Shown: positions 35,051 through 45,404, counted from the first letter of the stretch. The stretch: DNA of 64,000 nucleotides from Saturnia japonica (GCA_033032175.1 CM065309.1:16058001-16122000), one strand, 5' to 3'. Notes: generated by a model from the sequence alone, not told the origin. Translations and numbers: made by a program.

Positions 35051-35159
35051 TTTGTTATAATATACATAATAATAATAATAATCGGTAATATGGAATTTAG
35101 AAACAATGTCATGAAATTTTGAAAGTGTTGTCATATTATTACGTTTGCGCTTGTATTTT

Positions 35160-35380
35160 GTCTTATGTCGCGTCTGTACAGGGCGAACGACTGTGACCAA
35201 AGGCTCAGAGGGATGTGGCCGATCGAAACCGCACTCACTCGTTCGCGTTCGCCGTTGTGCCCCAGGCTGCGTACAGACAGGGCGGATGAACGCGAACGAA
35301 GTCTTTAAGTATGCGTGGCCGATCAACACCGCTTTCTCGCAACAACGGAAGCTCCGTCCGCTTTCAAACGCCCTGTCTTA
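35160..35380. repeat. GC-rich block with direct and inverted repeats
   Basis: GTGGCCGATC occurs at 35216 and 35314. ACAGGGCG at 35178-35185 is the complement of CGCCCTGT at 35369-35376. A stem TCGTTCGCGTTC/GAACGCGAACGA joins about 35237-35249 and 35287-35298. The block is much more GC-rich than its surroundings. It looks like a MITE-like insertion, but family and target duplication are not established. Confidence 0.5.
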
Positions 35381-37139
35381 CTTACTAAATATTACTCTTT
35401 CTTTTTAGGACTGCATACGTTTTATTGATACAAGTCTAAAGCTTATCTTTGAGGTGTAATTGACGAATGACCGTACGTTGTAACTTCACTATACCATACA
35501 GGATTTAAAACCCGCTATAATGTAAACACGGTACTTTCTTAATTAGAAATCTCTTTTAGATGATTGTTATTTCAAAGTCGCCGTTAATTATTTTAAAACA
35601 TCATTATTAAATTAATGAGATCCAGTTGGATTACATATGATTCAGTTCCGTTTCACAGTTATTTAATTACCCGATATGTAACATAAAGTGTGTGTGTGTG
35701 TGTGTGTGTGATCCTGGCCGATTTCGGCTACAGCGACTTTTAATTTCCTGGATATGCACAAAATTAACTTAAAATAAAGTATAAATTAGTTTAATATTGT
35801 AATGTATTTAAAACCAGTAAAAACGGATTAAATGCACAGTGATGTTAACAAAATTGTTTGTAGTAAAATTCACTTTTCACTTCAAAATTAGCGTTAAAAC
35901 GTTTTTATAAAGTTAAATCTAAAAGTTATATTTTATCTGCGACACAAAACTACATAAATACCAATTTTGAGAAATGCATCTTCAAAAATTATGGATTTTC
36001 ATACAAACTTTCATCCTCTTTTTCAACAACTTCGGGGTTGAATCTCCAAAAAACCTTTCCTTAGTGCTCAAATACAATGAAAAAGGAAACCCTATGCAAA
36101 TTTTCCGTTCCTTGCCCTAGTAATTTGGGCGGTGCATTGATATGCCATTCAGTCAGTAATATTTTTTTATATAGAATAAAGTTTACTCATAAACAATGTT
36201 TCACATTTGTGAACACTTATATTGGGCAACGTTTGGAAAGCAATACTTATTTGATACAGAAAACGAATAAAATATTTAAAATATTAGTTGTTTAAAACTA
36301 CACTATTTTTATTCGATGCTTTATATTTATTTTATTGTATGTTCTTTGTCCATAAGTTCTAAATAGCAATCCATTAAGTTAGGCTTCTATAAGTATTAGA
36401 CTCTTAAGTTAATATTTTCAACCCTTAAGTTGAACATCTGTCACCAAGCATCTGTAGAAGTATTATAATGTATAGTGCCAGTTTTATTTATATGCTTACC
36501 AACTCAAAACCACGTATTGGTCAAACACTACTATATAAAAAGTAAAAAAGCCCTTCTGATCAATATTAAAATAATACTATGTCGTAAGCACGCACGGTTA
36601 ACATGTGAAATTAATTCTCAAAAAATCCTTTTTTAAATAATCACCTAAGTTATATAGGGAACTCCTTCCTCCAAGCTTGCATACCATGAATTTGTCTTTT
36701 TTTGTGTTGCCAGTCTCGCTCAAATTGATTGTCTTATTCTTTTTATCCGTGTAGGTAATCTATATGTTTATATTGTGCTGGATTTCGTAACGTCCGAAAG
36801 ATTTTCCTCGAGTCGAGCGCTTATTAAAAAGGTCTAAAGTGAGATTAGAAATTTATTGGAAAGGTCTAAGCTGCAGACGAGATTGGAAATCTTATAAGGT
36901 GCACCTTTTTGTGACCTCGACTCGCTATCGTACCTGATGTATAGAACTTGGTAATATCACTCTATCCCGTATCATGAAGGTCTTTTTGTACTATAATTCT
37001 TTGTCATACGATTTCTATCTGTATTCATGAATCTGTAGTTCTGTCCTGTACATTAAATATTTTTCCAAAATTTCTCAATAGGTATCTATATGAACGATTT
37101 TGATCACTTATATGTCATTAAAAGAATTTTTCTCTGTCT
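35381..37139. other. No gene recognised; (TG)n and a SINE scrap
   Basis: (GT)n lies at 35688-35710. At 36418-36490, CAACCCTTAAGTTGAACATC and CACCAAGCATC resemble the body of SINE S2. The 72-codon frame at 36077-36295 has no motif. Confidence 0.5.
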
Positions 37140-37417
37140 ACCTATCTGTTAGTATGTTCAGATTGAACTCAAAACGGCTTGACTGATGCTTATGAAATTT
37201 TGTACACGGGATGCTTATGTCATTGGTCAATTGACAGGGTATAAGATATTTCAATATTACTTTTAGAAATCGTAAAAAAATCTATTTCCATTTAAAAAAA
37301 AATTCTTTAATTTGTTGGCCGATTTTCATGAAATTTTGTACACAGGAAGTATAAGTCATCCCATGAATTATGGACTATGAGAATTTTCAATAACACTTTT
37401 AGGAATCGTAAAAAATG
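37140..37417 (+). repeat. Repeat family K with two internal units
   Basis: TTATGAAATTTTGTACACGG at 37190 and TCATGAAATTTTGTACACAG at 37326 head two diverged units about 136 bases apart, each closing with TTTTAG.AATCGTAAAAAA. The mirror-image copy is at 28225-28470. Confidence 0.7.
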
Positions 37418-38419
37418 AATTGGGGTTCTCCGTCCACGGATGCCAGGGGCGAGGAGTTAGAAAAGTGGGCCCTAACAATTGGCCTACCCGTTCTCAATAG
37501 GGGTACAGTTCACACGTGTGTGTGACGGCAGGGTGGGTCCATAGTGGACTTAACGTTCACTATTCCTGCCTTAGCACACCTTGTTCGGGACTGGAGAGTC
37601 CTTGAGGGGGTAGAAATGTTGTCGGACCATTGGTATATCCAGTTCAACGTCTTAGCTCAAACCTGGGACAGTCCGGTCCCAGAAACTGCTAGTGAGGGCG
37701 GTCCGTGTTGGTCGTTAAAACACCTCAACGTGGAAGTGTTCGGCGTATTCGTCATTGGGCAGGCCTGGGGTCTCGATGGGACTCCCAACAGGCCTACCGA
37801 TGTGGAACAGGAGGCGGAACGGCTTCGCAGGGCGATGACGTGTGGCTGTGACGCAGCTATGCTTCGAGTGAGGCGTATACCCGTCAGACGCCAGGTGTAC
37901 TGGTGGAGCGCCGAGATATCACAATTGTGCAAAGCTTGTGTCGCGGCGAGACGCCGGAACAACAGACATAGGCGGACGCGAAGCCATGCATAGGTCACGA
38001 CCACCCTGAGGGCGGAGCTTTACGGAGGGTACAGATCTGCCATAAAAGCACTCAAAGAGGCTATAGCCAGAGCGAAAGCCTTAGCTCGAGAGCAACTACT
38101 GGACACGCTCTGTCGGGATCCGTGTGGACGCCCCTATCGCCTAGTGCGGGTCAAACTTCACCCATGGGCCCCCCGGTAACACAGAGTCCTGAGTCTCTAG
38201 CCTAGGTTGCTCGAGCAAATTCTGGTAGCTTTGTTCCCACAAGGGACCGATCATACCCCTCTGTCCATGGCTCCGCCTTTAGTGACCAACGCAGACGATG
38301 ATGACGACGTACCCGAAGTAACCCAGGAAGAACTGAAATGGGTGCTGTGACAGCTTTAGACGGCATACCAGAGCTGTCGGAGGATACAGTACGGTCTCGT
38401 TCGAGGCAGCCTCCCTATT
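37418..38419 (+). pseudogene. R1-type LINE: endonuclease end and linker
   Basis: From 37418 the frame codes W-G-S-P-S-T-D-A-R-G, has a TGA at 37526, then continues to S-D-H (37622-37630), the last catalytic motif of the APE-type endonuclease. After 37993 shifted frames code E-L-Y-G-G-Y-R, A-R-A-K-A-L-A-R-E-Q-L-L-D, D-P-C-G-R-P-Y-R and P-W-A-P, the linker before the RT of R1-clade elements. R1-type LINEs target-prime from a nick and copy their RNA at the site; many are rDNA- or telomere-specific, but nothing here indicates the original target. GC-rich relative to the host DNA. The piece stops before any RT motif. Inactive. Confidence 0.85.
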
Positions 38420-38423
38420 GGCC
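38420..38423. repeat. Target duplication GGCC (left)
   Basis: GGCC immediately precedes the left LTR and is repeated exactly at 39318-39321 after the right LTR. A 4 bp duplication fits gypsy-type integration. Confidence 0.8.
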
Positions 38424-38611
38424 TGTAGCGACATCTACATAGCGACACACAGCGACATCTATCGAGCCACATAAAACACGTCCTACTATCCTTCATTGCG
38501 CTATAGAAATTAAGTCTTCGATTGAGTGTATATACAACCGTTGGGCAGCTGCCCGCCAGACATAACACCCGTCTGGCCGGAGGATCCTCCCTTTTCAATA
38601 GCTCTTTTACA
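38424..38611 (+). repeat. Left LTR of the miniature element (188 bp)
   Basis: TGTAG...TTTTACA. It carries two perfect 12 bp palindromes, GGGCAGCTGCCC at 38543-38554 and GGAGGATCCTCC at 38579-38590, and a TATATACAA stretch upstream of them. It lacks a 14-base segment present in the right LTR. Confidence 0.88.
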
Positions 38612-38612
38612 C

Positions 38613-38630
38613 TGGTGACCCCGAGCATGA
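38613..38630 (+). other. Primer binding site, tRNA-Trp-like (degraded)
   Basis: TGGTGACCCCGA follows one base after the left LTR. The first 12 bases fit the tRNA-Trp-type primer site known from CsRn1/Kabuki elements; the last 6 do not. Confidence 0.55.
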
Positions 38631-38904
38631 ACGTCAGCGCAACCTTCTTCGCACAGCTACATCGTGACGTCATCATCATTTCCACAAGCTTTCGAGCAGC
38701 GAGTCATACAGCCAGCCAGCATCCACGGCTACTACGGGTATACTGATCACCAGCATGCAGTGGAGGCGCGCGCATTCCTGGTCATCACCCACAGCCTTCT
38801 CAGCGACCTTGGCACAGCACACTGCACTTCGGCCGGTCAGCAAGCAGAGACGCACTTCTCTCCTGGTCGACGCAGCAGCCAGTCACTACGCAGCACTGCA
38901 ACAC

Positions 38905-39040
38905 TCCGACTCACTGGAGCATTCTTGTAGCATCACCCCGACTCACTGGGGCATCACCCCGACTCACTGGGGCATCACCGCAGACAGTTCCGACTCACCG
39001 TGAACTATGCGGCATCTGGTTCCGACTCACTGGAACATTC
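38905..39040. repeat. Short tandem repeats inside the miniature element
   Basis: CCGACTCACTGG recurs four to five times. Two copies of a 21-base unit, CATCACCCCGACTCACTGGG plus G, lie back to back from about 38932 to 38976. They are non-coding. Confidence 0.7.
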
Positions 39041-39103
39041 CACTGGCCCGGCAAGCATCACAAGATGTATGGACGACTCAACCTGCTATCGACCTCCGGT
39101 CTC

Positions 39104-39115
39104 GGAGGGGAGTGA
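39104..39115 (+). other. Polypurine tract
   Basis: GGAGGGGAGTGA abuts the right LTR, the position where plus-strand DNA synthesis is primed in LTR elements. Confidence 0.7.
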
Positions 39116-39317
39116 TGTAGCGACATCTACATAGCGACACACAGCGACATCTATCGAGCCACATAAGACACATCCTACTATCCTGCATTGCGCTATAGAA
39201 ATTAACTCAATCGTTGAGCATATATACAAGAACCCGACTACAACCGTCGGGCAGCTGCCCGCCAAACATAACACCCGTCTGGTCGGAGGATCCTCCCTTT
39301 GCAATAGTTCTACTACA
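39116..39317 (+). repeat. Right LTR of the miniature element (202 bp)
   Basis: TGTAG...TACTACA. About 91% identical to the left LTR over shared positions, with both 12 bp palindromes intact at 39249-39260 and 39285-39296. Followed by the GGCC target duplication. Confidence 0.88.
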
Positions 39318-39712
39318 GGCCAGATCTCCACTATGGGATCTCGAAGCGAGGGTTCTCGCGCTATTGTTTAATTGGCGCGAGGTGTCGCTGAGGCGGGGCG
39401 AAAGACCAGCGCCGCGGGAGATTGTGGCGTACAGGTTGGAGCTCCGCCAGAATCCCATGGTGGAAGAGTGCCCTCACCTTGCGGCTGACACAGGTGTTCT
39501 CGAGACATAGCTGTTTCGGGAGTTACTTGTGTCGCATAGGTCGGGAGATAGCTCCTGGGTGCCATCACTGTGGCTGCGCGGACGATACTGCGCAGCACAC
39601 CTTAGCCGTTTGTCCTGCATGGGATTGGCCACGCCGCGATGTTGTCGCGACGGTCGGAACAGATATCTCGCTCCAGGTCGTGTTCCTATCTATGGTCGAG
39701 AGAAATAAAAAA
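39318..39712 (+). pseudogene. R1-type LINE: C-terminal part with zinc knuckle
   Basis: The LINE resumes after the miniature element with W-D-L-E-A-R-V-L and G-E-R-P-A-P-R-E, then in another frame R-L-T-Q-V-F and a knuckle C-X2-C-X8-H-X4-C (cysteines coded at 39560 and 39569, histidine at 39596, last cysteine at 39611). It then has C-P-A-W-D and G-T-D-I-S-L. This is the typical C-terminus of lepidopteran R1-clade elements. The whole RT between 38419 and 39318 is missing. There is a further internal deletion around 39485, where the frame jumps. Confidence 0.85.
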
Positions 39713-40163
39713 TATACATGACAAAATTACAATAAATTGAAACCACATGTAAGAATTGTGTTGAAGTTTCAAGAATTATCTAAATAATGTTAATAAAAAT
39801 GTATCAAAAGCAAAATTTTTGCTAAAACATCTCCTACCAGCAAATAATATAACATTTTATATAATTCAGAAATAGGGTGACAGCAGCGGGAGCCACATTA
39901 AGCGGAAATTAAATTGCCACCGTATAAAAAAGGAAAATAACGTTTTTGATGTAACAGTGGATACGTTTGCGCTGGGAATAATTTTACAACATTTATTTTA
40001 CGTTTAGGGGAAGACACGTGTTTTACGCGAAGCGAGTTGTTTTTCGCAAATTAGATGAGTTTATTATGTTTGTTATTAAACGAAAATAAACTTAGGTACT
40101 TTACTAGTTTCTTGGAAGTTTCGTACTTCAACAAAATATTTCAGAGGAAAATATCAGAGGAAC
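39713..40163. other. No gene recognised
   Basis: AT-rich DNA between the LINE and a SINE. Confidence 0.5.
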
Positions 40164-40408
40164 TGCCTCGTTAGCCTAGTGGTCGTAAGTGCGACTATGA
40201 TCCTATGATCGAGGTTCTGAGTTCGATTTCCAGGTCAATCAAAGTGTTATTGGGTTTTTCTAGGAAATACTCAGTAACAGCTCGTAGTTTGGCTTTGTGC
40301 CCGATTAATGGCAATAGGCTCGCCCTCTATTACTTGGGACCTAAAAAACATACACGGCGAACTGTGGGTGTACGTTAGTACATCTCTGCCTAACTCTTCG
40401 GGGATACT
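40164..40408 (+). mobile_element. tRNA-derived SINE (family S1), full length
   Basis: It begins TGCCTCGTTAGCCTAGTGGT (box A TAGCCTAGTGG at 40172-40182). Box B is GAGTTCGATTTCC at 40219-40231. The body GTGTTATTGGGTTTTTCTAG and GCCCGATTAATGG follows, and the end is CTGCCTAACTCTTCGGGGATA. This is the best copy in the window of the common moth/butterfly SINE. Transcription would be by polymerase III from the internal boxes and mobility would depend on a LINE reverse transcriptase. I see no clear target duplication. Confidence 0.85.
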
Positions 40409-40560
40409 GTTCACTAAAATATGTTGTTTTCAGTTTTGTTCCAGTGTTTAGATACACGTGAAGCGTACTTTCAGTAAATAGTAGGTACTACGTTATAACT
40501 CTAAATAGTAAAATCAAGATCAATTTATTAATTTTTTTTTTATCTATATTAATATTTCGA

Positions 40561-40785
40561 ATTCCTGTAATTAGTCTGAGTTTTCGATGAAAGAAACCAT
40601 ATAGTATGGTGGTATGACTTTATAATAATGTTCTCCTAGCTACAACCACCCTCAAGTTGATAATCATAAGTGTATTCCGGCAGCTATACTTATAGAGTCA
40701 GTTAACCCACTAGGCTTAGCGTCTTACTTTATAGGGCCACATCGTCGCTTAACACCAGGTGAAATTGTAAATAGCTGGATGGAAT
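40561..40785 (+). mobile_element. tRNA-derived SINE (family S2), 5' truncated
   Basis: It starts inside box B (ATTCCTGTAATTAG). The S2 body follows: ACAACCACCCTCAAGTTGAT, then CGGCAGCTATACTTATAGAG, CACTAGGCTTAGCG and CGCTTAACACCAGGTGAAAT. Confidence 0.7.
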
Positions 40786-41254
40786 TGGTGTTTTTTATAA
40801 TTTTTTCAATACGAAATATTTGGGCGAGCGAGTTTAGGCCGTTGTTTTCATACAAAATCTAAGTAAATTTGGAAAGTAGAAAATTATCTAAATACTACAT
40901 TTTATCCATATCGTTAGAACAATTTCGCAGAAAGTAATTAGTATTTCATAAATTAGATTACCTGACGTCCTAGCGTAAAGGAACCGAAACTACGTACAAC
41001 AAAATAGGATGAAAATATATTGCGTGTGTAGCGGAATGTAAATGTTAATTTCCGAAAAAGATCGTAGGGCATATACAACCAGCATGAAGGCTTTTATCTT
41101 GACCGGCGTGCATCATTAGGGTCACAAAGCGTTTGCGGTCGCCCGACGAGTTATTGGACAAAATTGCGCGCAGTCCAAAACATATATTTAATAACGTATT
41201 AAATTTTATATTTGATGTCTACTTATATTATATTCAAATAGCATTTAGGATAAT
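40786..41254. other. No gene recognised
   Basis: Some text near 41030-41170 is GC-richer, with no frame or motif. Confidence 0.5.
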
Positions 41255-41790
41255 AGAATAGAATAAAAAAGAAAATACTTTATTATTTCAAATATACACT
41301 GTACCATAAAAATAAAAAGTAGAAGAGAAAACAGAACCGAAACAACAGGCGGCCTTATTGCTTAAAGCAATTTCTTCCAGGCAACCTTACAAAGGATTGG
41401 AAGAAAGAATGAACGAGATACTTAAAATATAAAGATAGACTAGTTAATATCATACTTATATAAATACAAGAACAAATATATAAATAATACCATTTGTAAT
41501 AAAAATAAAAGCTAAAATTCATTATACATAGTATGAAATTACATATACATACACACTCGCACTTACAAACATACACACAAGCACCCACACACATTCATAC
41601 ATACAAGCACCAATAGAACTGATCAAAAAAGCGATAAACAGTGATCTATAAACCAAGTTTTAAATGTATTAAGTGATAGCGCATGCCTTATTGATAAGGG
41701 TATTTCATTCCATAACCGAGCTGCCTGCTCGCTGCTTGCTGGATAATTGTAAATGTTAAACTCATTTTCAATTAAATCATTATTTAAAAA
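41255..41790 (-). pseudogene. LINE C-terminus and 3' UTR
   Basis: On the minus strand 41790-41640 codes I-E-N-E-F-N-I-Y-N-Y-P, then S-E-Q-A-A-R-L-W-N-E-I-P and F-K-T-W-F-I-D-H-C-L. This is the C-terminal 'ARLWN..P' signature of a LINE. The 3' UTR includes the complement of GGCCTTATTGCTTAAAGCAA (41352-41371) and ends ATAATAAAGTATTTTC. Between 41400 and 41620 are CA/CT-rich simple sequences. The 79-codon minus frame at 41355-41594 is low complexity, not a protein. Confidence 0.7.
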
Positions 41791-42230
41791 TAAATAAATA
41801 ATTAATTTTAAAATATTGTTACGACCTGCAAGCGGCAGACGTCGAAACTAGCGCCGTCGACGTATACCATTTCAGGGGACGAAATTACACCAAATGGTTA
41901 ATAGGAACTCCAAAATGGTGTAATTTTTATCTAATGTATATATTTTAACATCTTAGATTTTTATTGATTTAAATAATTTCATACAAAATGTACAGAAATA
42001 TTATATCAAAGTTTTACTTACACCACACCTCAATCCATTGTGATGCAGACTCATTGTTTCCACAAAGCCGGAGCGAGTTAGATCCGACCTATTGGGGTCC
42101 ATTGTCTTTTGCCAACAGTCATCTTAACCTAAGACAAACTGTATATTTGACTTCAAACATGTTTAAATATGTTCGAATATGTTTACAGTATTTGTTGAGA
42201 GGCCTTATATTGTTATGGAGGAATTATTAT
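41791..42230. other. No gene recognised
   Basis: An 86-codon frame at 41988-42248 includes C-D-A-D-S-L-F-P but no known domain. It runs into the SINE that follows and is most likely spurious. Confidence 0.45.
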
Positions 42231-42560
42231 GTGATAGCTCATTGGTAGCGTTTACGGACACCGTGTCAATCGACATGAGTTCGACTCCCTACAATGCACT
42301 CGAGCAGTCGTTGAAGGATAACATCGTGATTGAAAGCATATTAGATAGCATGATGGTAGGGAATTTTGTAATACTCGTCTGAATGGCTACATCCCTAAAG
42401 ATGAAAATTAGTCGCCAAGCACCAATAGGTGTGTTCCAGTGCTGCATTAAAAAGCCAGATCCCATTAGGTTTAACGTTTTACCATTTTGGGCTACATCAT
42501 TACTTAATGCCAGATTAGGTTGTGGTCAAACGCTAAAAATCTTAAAAAATTTTAAACATA
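42231..42560 (+). mobile_element. tRNA-derived SINE (family S2)
   Basis: Box-A-like ATAGCTCATTGGTAGCG at 42234, box B GAGTTCGACTCCC at 42277-42289, then ACATCGTGATTGAAAGCATA, CGCCAAGCACCAATAGG and CCATTAGGTTTAACG. This is the most complete S2 copy. The three overlapping short frames here are products of the SINE. Confidence 0.75.
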
Positions 42561-42600
42561 TGCAGTGCATTACGCAATGCAGATTGCATTTTATTTTGCA

Positions 42601-43137
42601 CTAGTTGTGCCCGCAGCTGCGCTCGTGTGGACTACAGAATGCCGTGGACCCGGGCACACAATCTAAGCTTGCTATCCCCATTCCCGGCTTTTTATATGAT
42701 AAATATGCATATTGTGTGTGATCCTTCGAAGTTAGACATATGCTCTTACTGACTTTTTGTGGGTATTTTCATTATCTACAATTATGTAGTACATTAATTG
42801 CATATATCTCTCATGGTTTACTCAGCGTAAGCTATTTAAACGCCCGAATTGATGCACCATAATTAGTATTGTTTATTTGCGAGGAACCCTAATTCTTTTT
42901 CTAAAATAAAAGTAGCCTCAGTTACTCCCTATAAAATCAGCAATCTATCAATTAAAGTCCCGGTAAAATCGGTCCAACCGTTTCGGAGGTTAGCCGGAAC
43001 AAACAGATAGACAGACAGACAAAAATAAAAAAAATGAGTTTTTTGTTATAAGTATCATATATACTTTCATACGCATTTAGTAAAAAAGCAGTAATTTTGA
43101 CATTATAAACAGACACTTCAAATTTATTAATTGTATA
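42601..43137 (+). repeat. Repeat family A, full-length copy
   Basis: It runs CTAGTTGTGCCCGCAGCTGC ... 'AAAATCGGTCCAACCGTTTC' ... (CAGA)n ... TTTATTAATTGTATA. Same layout as 34532-35050 in the opposite orientation. Confidence 0.8.
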
Positions 43138-43348
43138 GTTAGATGTTATAATGTTATCTAAGAATAGTGCCAAACGATATGTCGTTTGTACTGTTGAGGT
43201 ATACCTCAGTTACTACAGCAGCGCAAGAACTGTCGAGTTCTTACGAGGCCTTGGGGAAATTTGTCTGGATATATTATACGGAAGTTTCAAGGGCATTCCG
43301 CACACAATTAATCTTTTGTCAGCGTGAAAAATTATTTTATTGAAGATT

Positions 43349-43862
43349 AGGTGTGCCCGTGGCTTCGCTCACGTGGACTACAGAATGCCCGCGCGAATTT
43401 TGCTCTCCCGCTCCCTGCTGTTTTAAAAACAAAAACGCTTATTGTGGGTGTTCCTTAGAAGATAGATGTATATTCTCCCGAACTTTTTTGTATGTCTTTT
43501 TAATGCCTATAATTACGTAGTACATTAATTTGCTATATCTCTTATGATTTAGTCAGCATAAGCCATTTAAGCGCCCGATATGATTCACCATGACCAGTTT
43601 TTATTTATTTGTGCGGAACGCTAATTCTTTTTCTAAAATAAAAGTAGCCTAAGTTACTTCCTATAACATCAGCTATCTATCAGTGAAAGTCCCGTCAAAA
43701 TCGGCACAACTATTTCGGAGATTACTTAGAATAAACAGACAAACACAAAAATTTTAAAAATGGGTTTTTTGTTATAAGTATCTTATATACTTTCATAGCA
43801 TTTAGTAAAAACCTGTTATATTGACATTACAAACAGACACTTCAATTTTATTAATTGTTTTA
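43349..43862 (+). repeat. Repeat family A, full-length copy
   Basis: It runs AGGTGTGCCCGTGGCTTCGC ... TGTGGGTGTTCCTTAGAAG ... AAAATCGGCACAACTATTTC ... TTATTAATTGTTTTATT. It is 211 bases from the previous copy, in the same orientation. Confidence 0.8.
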
Positions 43863-44206
43863 TTAAAGATAAATGGGCTTAGTTTAGTGATATTTTTTAT
43901 CGATTTACAGCTAGCACACAAGCTAGACACAATGTTACCTGGCATTAACCTTTTTACACGTGGCGTAAGTAGCGTAGTTGAAAAAAATATTGGCAAGTAA
44001 ATAGCAAGTAAAAATTTTAAGTTGAAAACATTTGTCATTTAAAGCAGCAGTAACCTTTAAGAATACTCGTAGCTATTATCACTTTTAATCATTTTAAAAT
44101 GGTCTAAATAATCTACTTTTATTTAAAAATAAATCATTACAAGAGAAAATATTTAATCAGGTCCAAAGGGTTAAGTGGCGATGTCTAAGATGAATGGTTT
44201 GGAGAG

Positions 44207-44215
44207 CCAAGAAAG
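44207..44215. repeat. Target duplication CCAAGAAAG (left)
   Basis: The same nine bases follow the poly(A) of the jockey LINE at 45933-45941, marking the insertion. Confidence 0.75.
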
Positions 44216-45404
44216 CACCGCCTCACGGAGCACGTTGCATTTAATTTTGCTGAACTTTATAAGCCCCGCCGTGCACTTGCGGTCTTTTTCGACGTGGCCA
44301 AGGCCTTTGATAAGGTCTGGCACGAGGGATTGTTTTACAAGTTGTACCGCTTTGAAGTCCCCGATAGGCTAATTAAAATAATTCGCGACTATTTAACAGA
44401 TCGCACCTTCCGCTATAGAGTGGAAGGTGAATTGTCCAATACGCTCAGGCGTTCCCCAAGGTTCGATCCTGGCTCCTAGCCTATTTAACCTGTACGTCAG
44501 TGACCTACCTCGACTCCCGGAGGTCGAGGTAGGGCTATACGCTGACGATACAGTCTTATATGCCTCAGATAGGAATAGATCCAACCTCAGACACAAAGTC
44601 CAACGCTCCGTGACCACTCTCGGGAAGTGGTTTAACGAGTGGCGAATAGCCGTTAATCCCTCGAAGAGCGCCGCGATGCTCTTCGATGCGGATTCGTCAC
44701 AGATACCGTGGAAGCTTAAACCTGTTAAGCTCTACGATAATCCGATTCCGTATGTAAGAGAGACCAAATATCTAGGGGTAACCCTAGATAGTAGGCTCTC
44801 TTTTAGACCCCACATCCGTAAGGTTAGGAACAGGGCCGCGTGGGTCCTGGGCCGGTTGCATCCTCTGTTGTGTTCGGTGAGCAAAATGTCCACGCGATAT
44901 AAGCTCACGCTCTACAAGACGTGTATTCGACCAATTTTGACATACAGTTGCGCTGTGTTCGCACATATGTCCGAGTCGAGTTTCAAACGGTTACAATCGA
45001 TACAGAATAGGTTCCTCTATCGTCTCACCGGGGCCCCGTGGTATGTTCGAAGCGTAGATCTCCATAGAGATATGGAGCTTCCTTCGATACATGCCTACGT
45101 TAAACAGCTCTCCCGTTCGTATTTCGACACCGCGTCGAACCACGCGAATCCGTTGATAAAAACAGCCGCCACTTATGTTCCGGCACCCACGGACATCCGG
45201 TGCAAACGCCGGCCACGCAATATTTTTATTGATCCCGACGATCACATCGAAAATGCGAATAAATATTACACATCCGTCTCTCCAAACAGAGCGTGCCAGC
45301 GCCCACGCCCACGTAACCACCGCTCTCTCCGCAGAGGGCGGGCGGTCAACTTCGCTCCCGCACACCCGTCACGTCCACCCTCTCTAGCGGTAACCCAAGC
45401 CTAG
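44216..45404 (+). pseudogene. Jockey LINE reverse transcriptase (partial, frameshifted)
   Basis: The first frame codes R-L-T-E-H-V, then A-V-F-F-D-V-A-K-A-F-D-K-V-W (RT domain A, catalytic Asp) to about 44420. The product then continues in another frame, 44427-45404, with S-G-V-P-Q-G-S-I-L (domain B), Y-A-D-D (domain C, residues 38-41 of the second frame), K-Y-L-G-V-T-L-D and the thumb Y-K-T-C-I-R-P-I-L-T-Y. The C-terminal stretch is arginine-rich and ends A-V-T-Q-A-stop. It would copy the element's RNA at a nicked chromosomal site. One frameshift near 44420-44430 and loss of the N-terminal endonuclease make it inactive. The 325-codon second frame is the longest coding stretch in the window. 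The antisense frames here are shadows. Confidence 0.9.

Larger units (their letters stand above)
38424..39317 (+). mobile_element. Miniature LTR retrotransposon (TRIM-like)
   Basis: This 894 bp element has an LTR at each end (38424-38611 and 39116-39317), a primer-site-like sequence right after the left LTR, a purine-rich tract right before the right LTR, and a GGCC target duplication. The internal 504 bp has no open frame resembling gag or pol. This is the structure of a non-autonomous TRIM or a large internal deletion derivative, mobilised in trans by a full element. The primer site resembles the tRNA-Trp type used by CsRn1/Kabuki-like gypsy elements. It sits inside the R1-type LINE, so it inserted after that LINE had lost its RT. 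Two LTRs that differ by about 9% suggest an old insertion. Confidence 0.88.

Noticed and set aside
34871..35329. 152-codon minus-strand open frame
   Set aside because: It runs through repeat family A and the GC-rich block next to it, has no domain, and the corresponding part of other family A copies is not open.
38356..39598. Several 70-110-codon frames on both strands
   Set aside because: They overlap one another, and all fall in the LTRs and GC-rich interior of the miniature element, where stop codons are rare. None shows gag or pol motifs.
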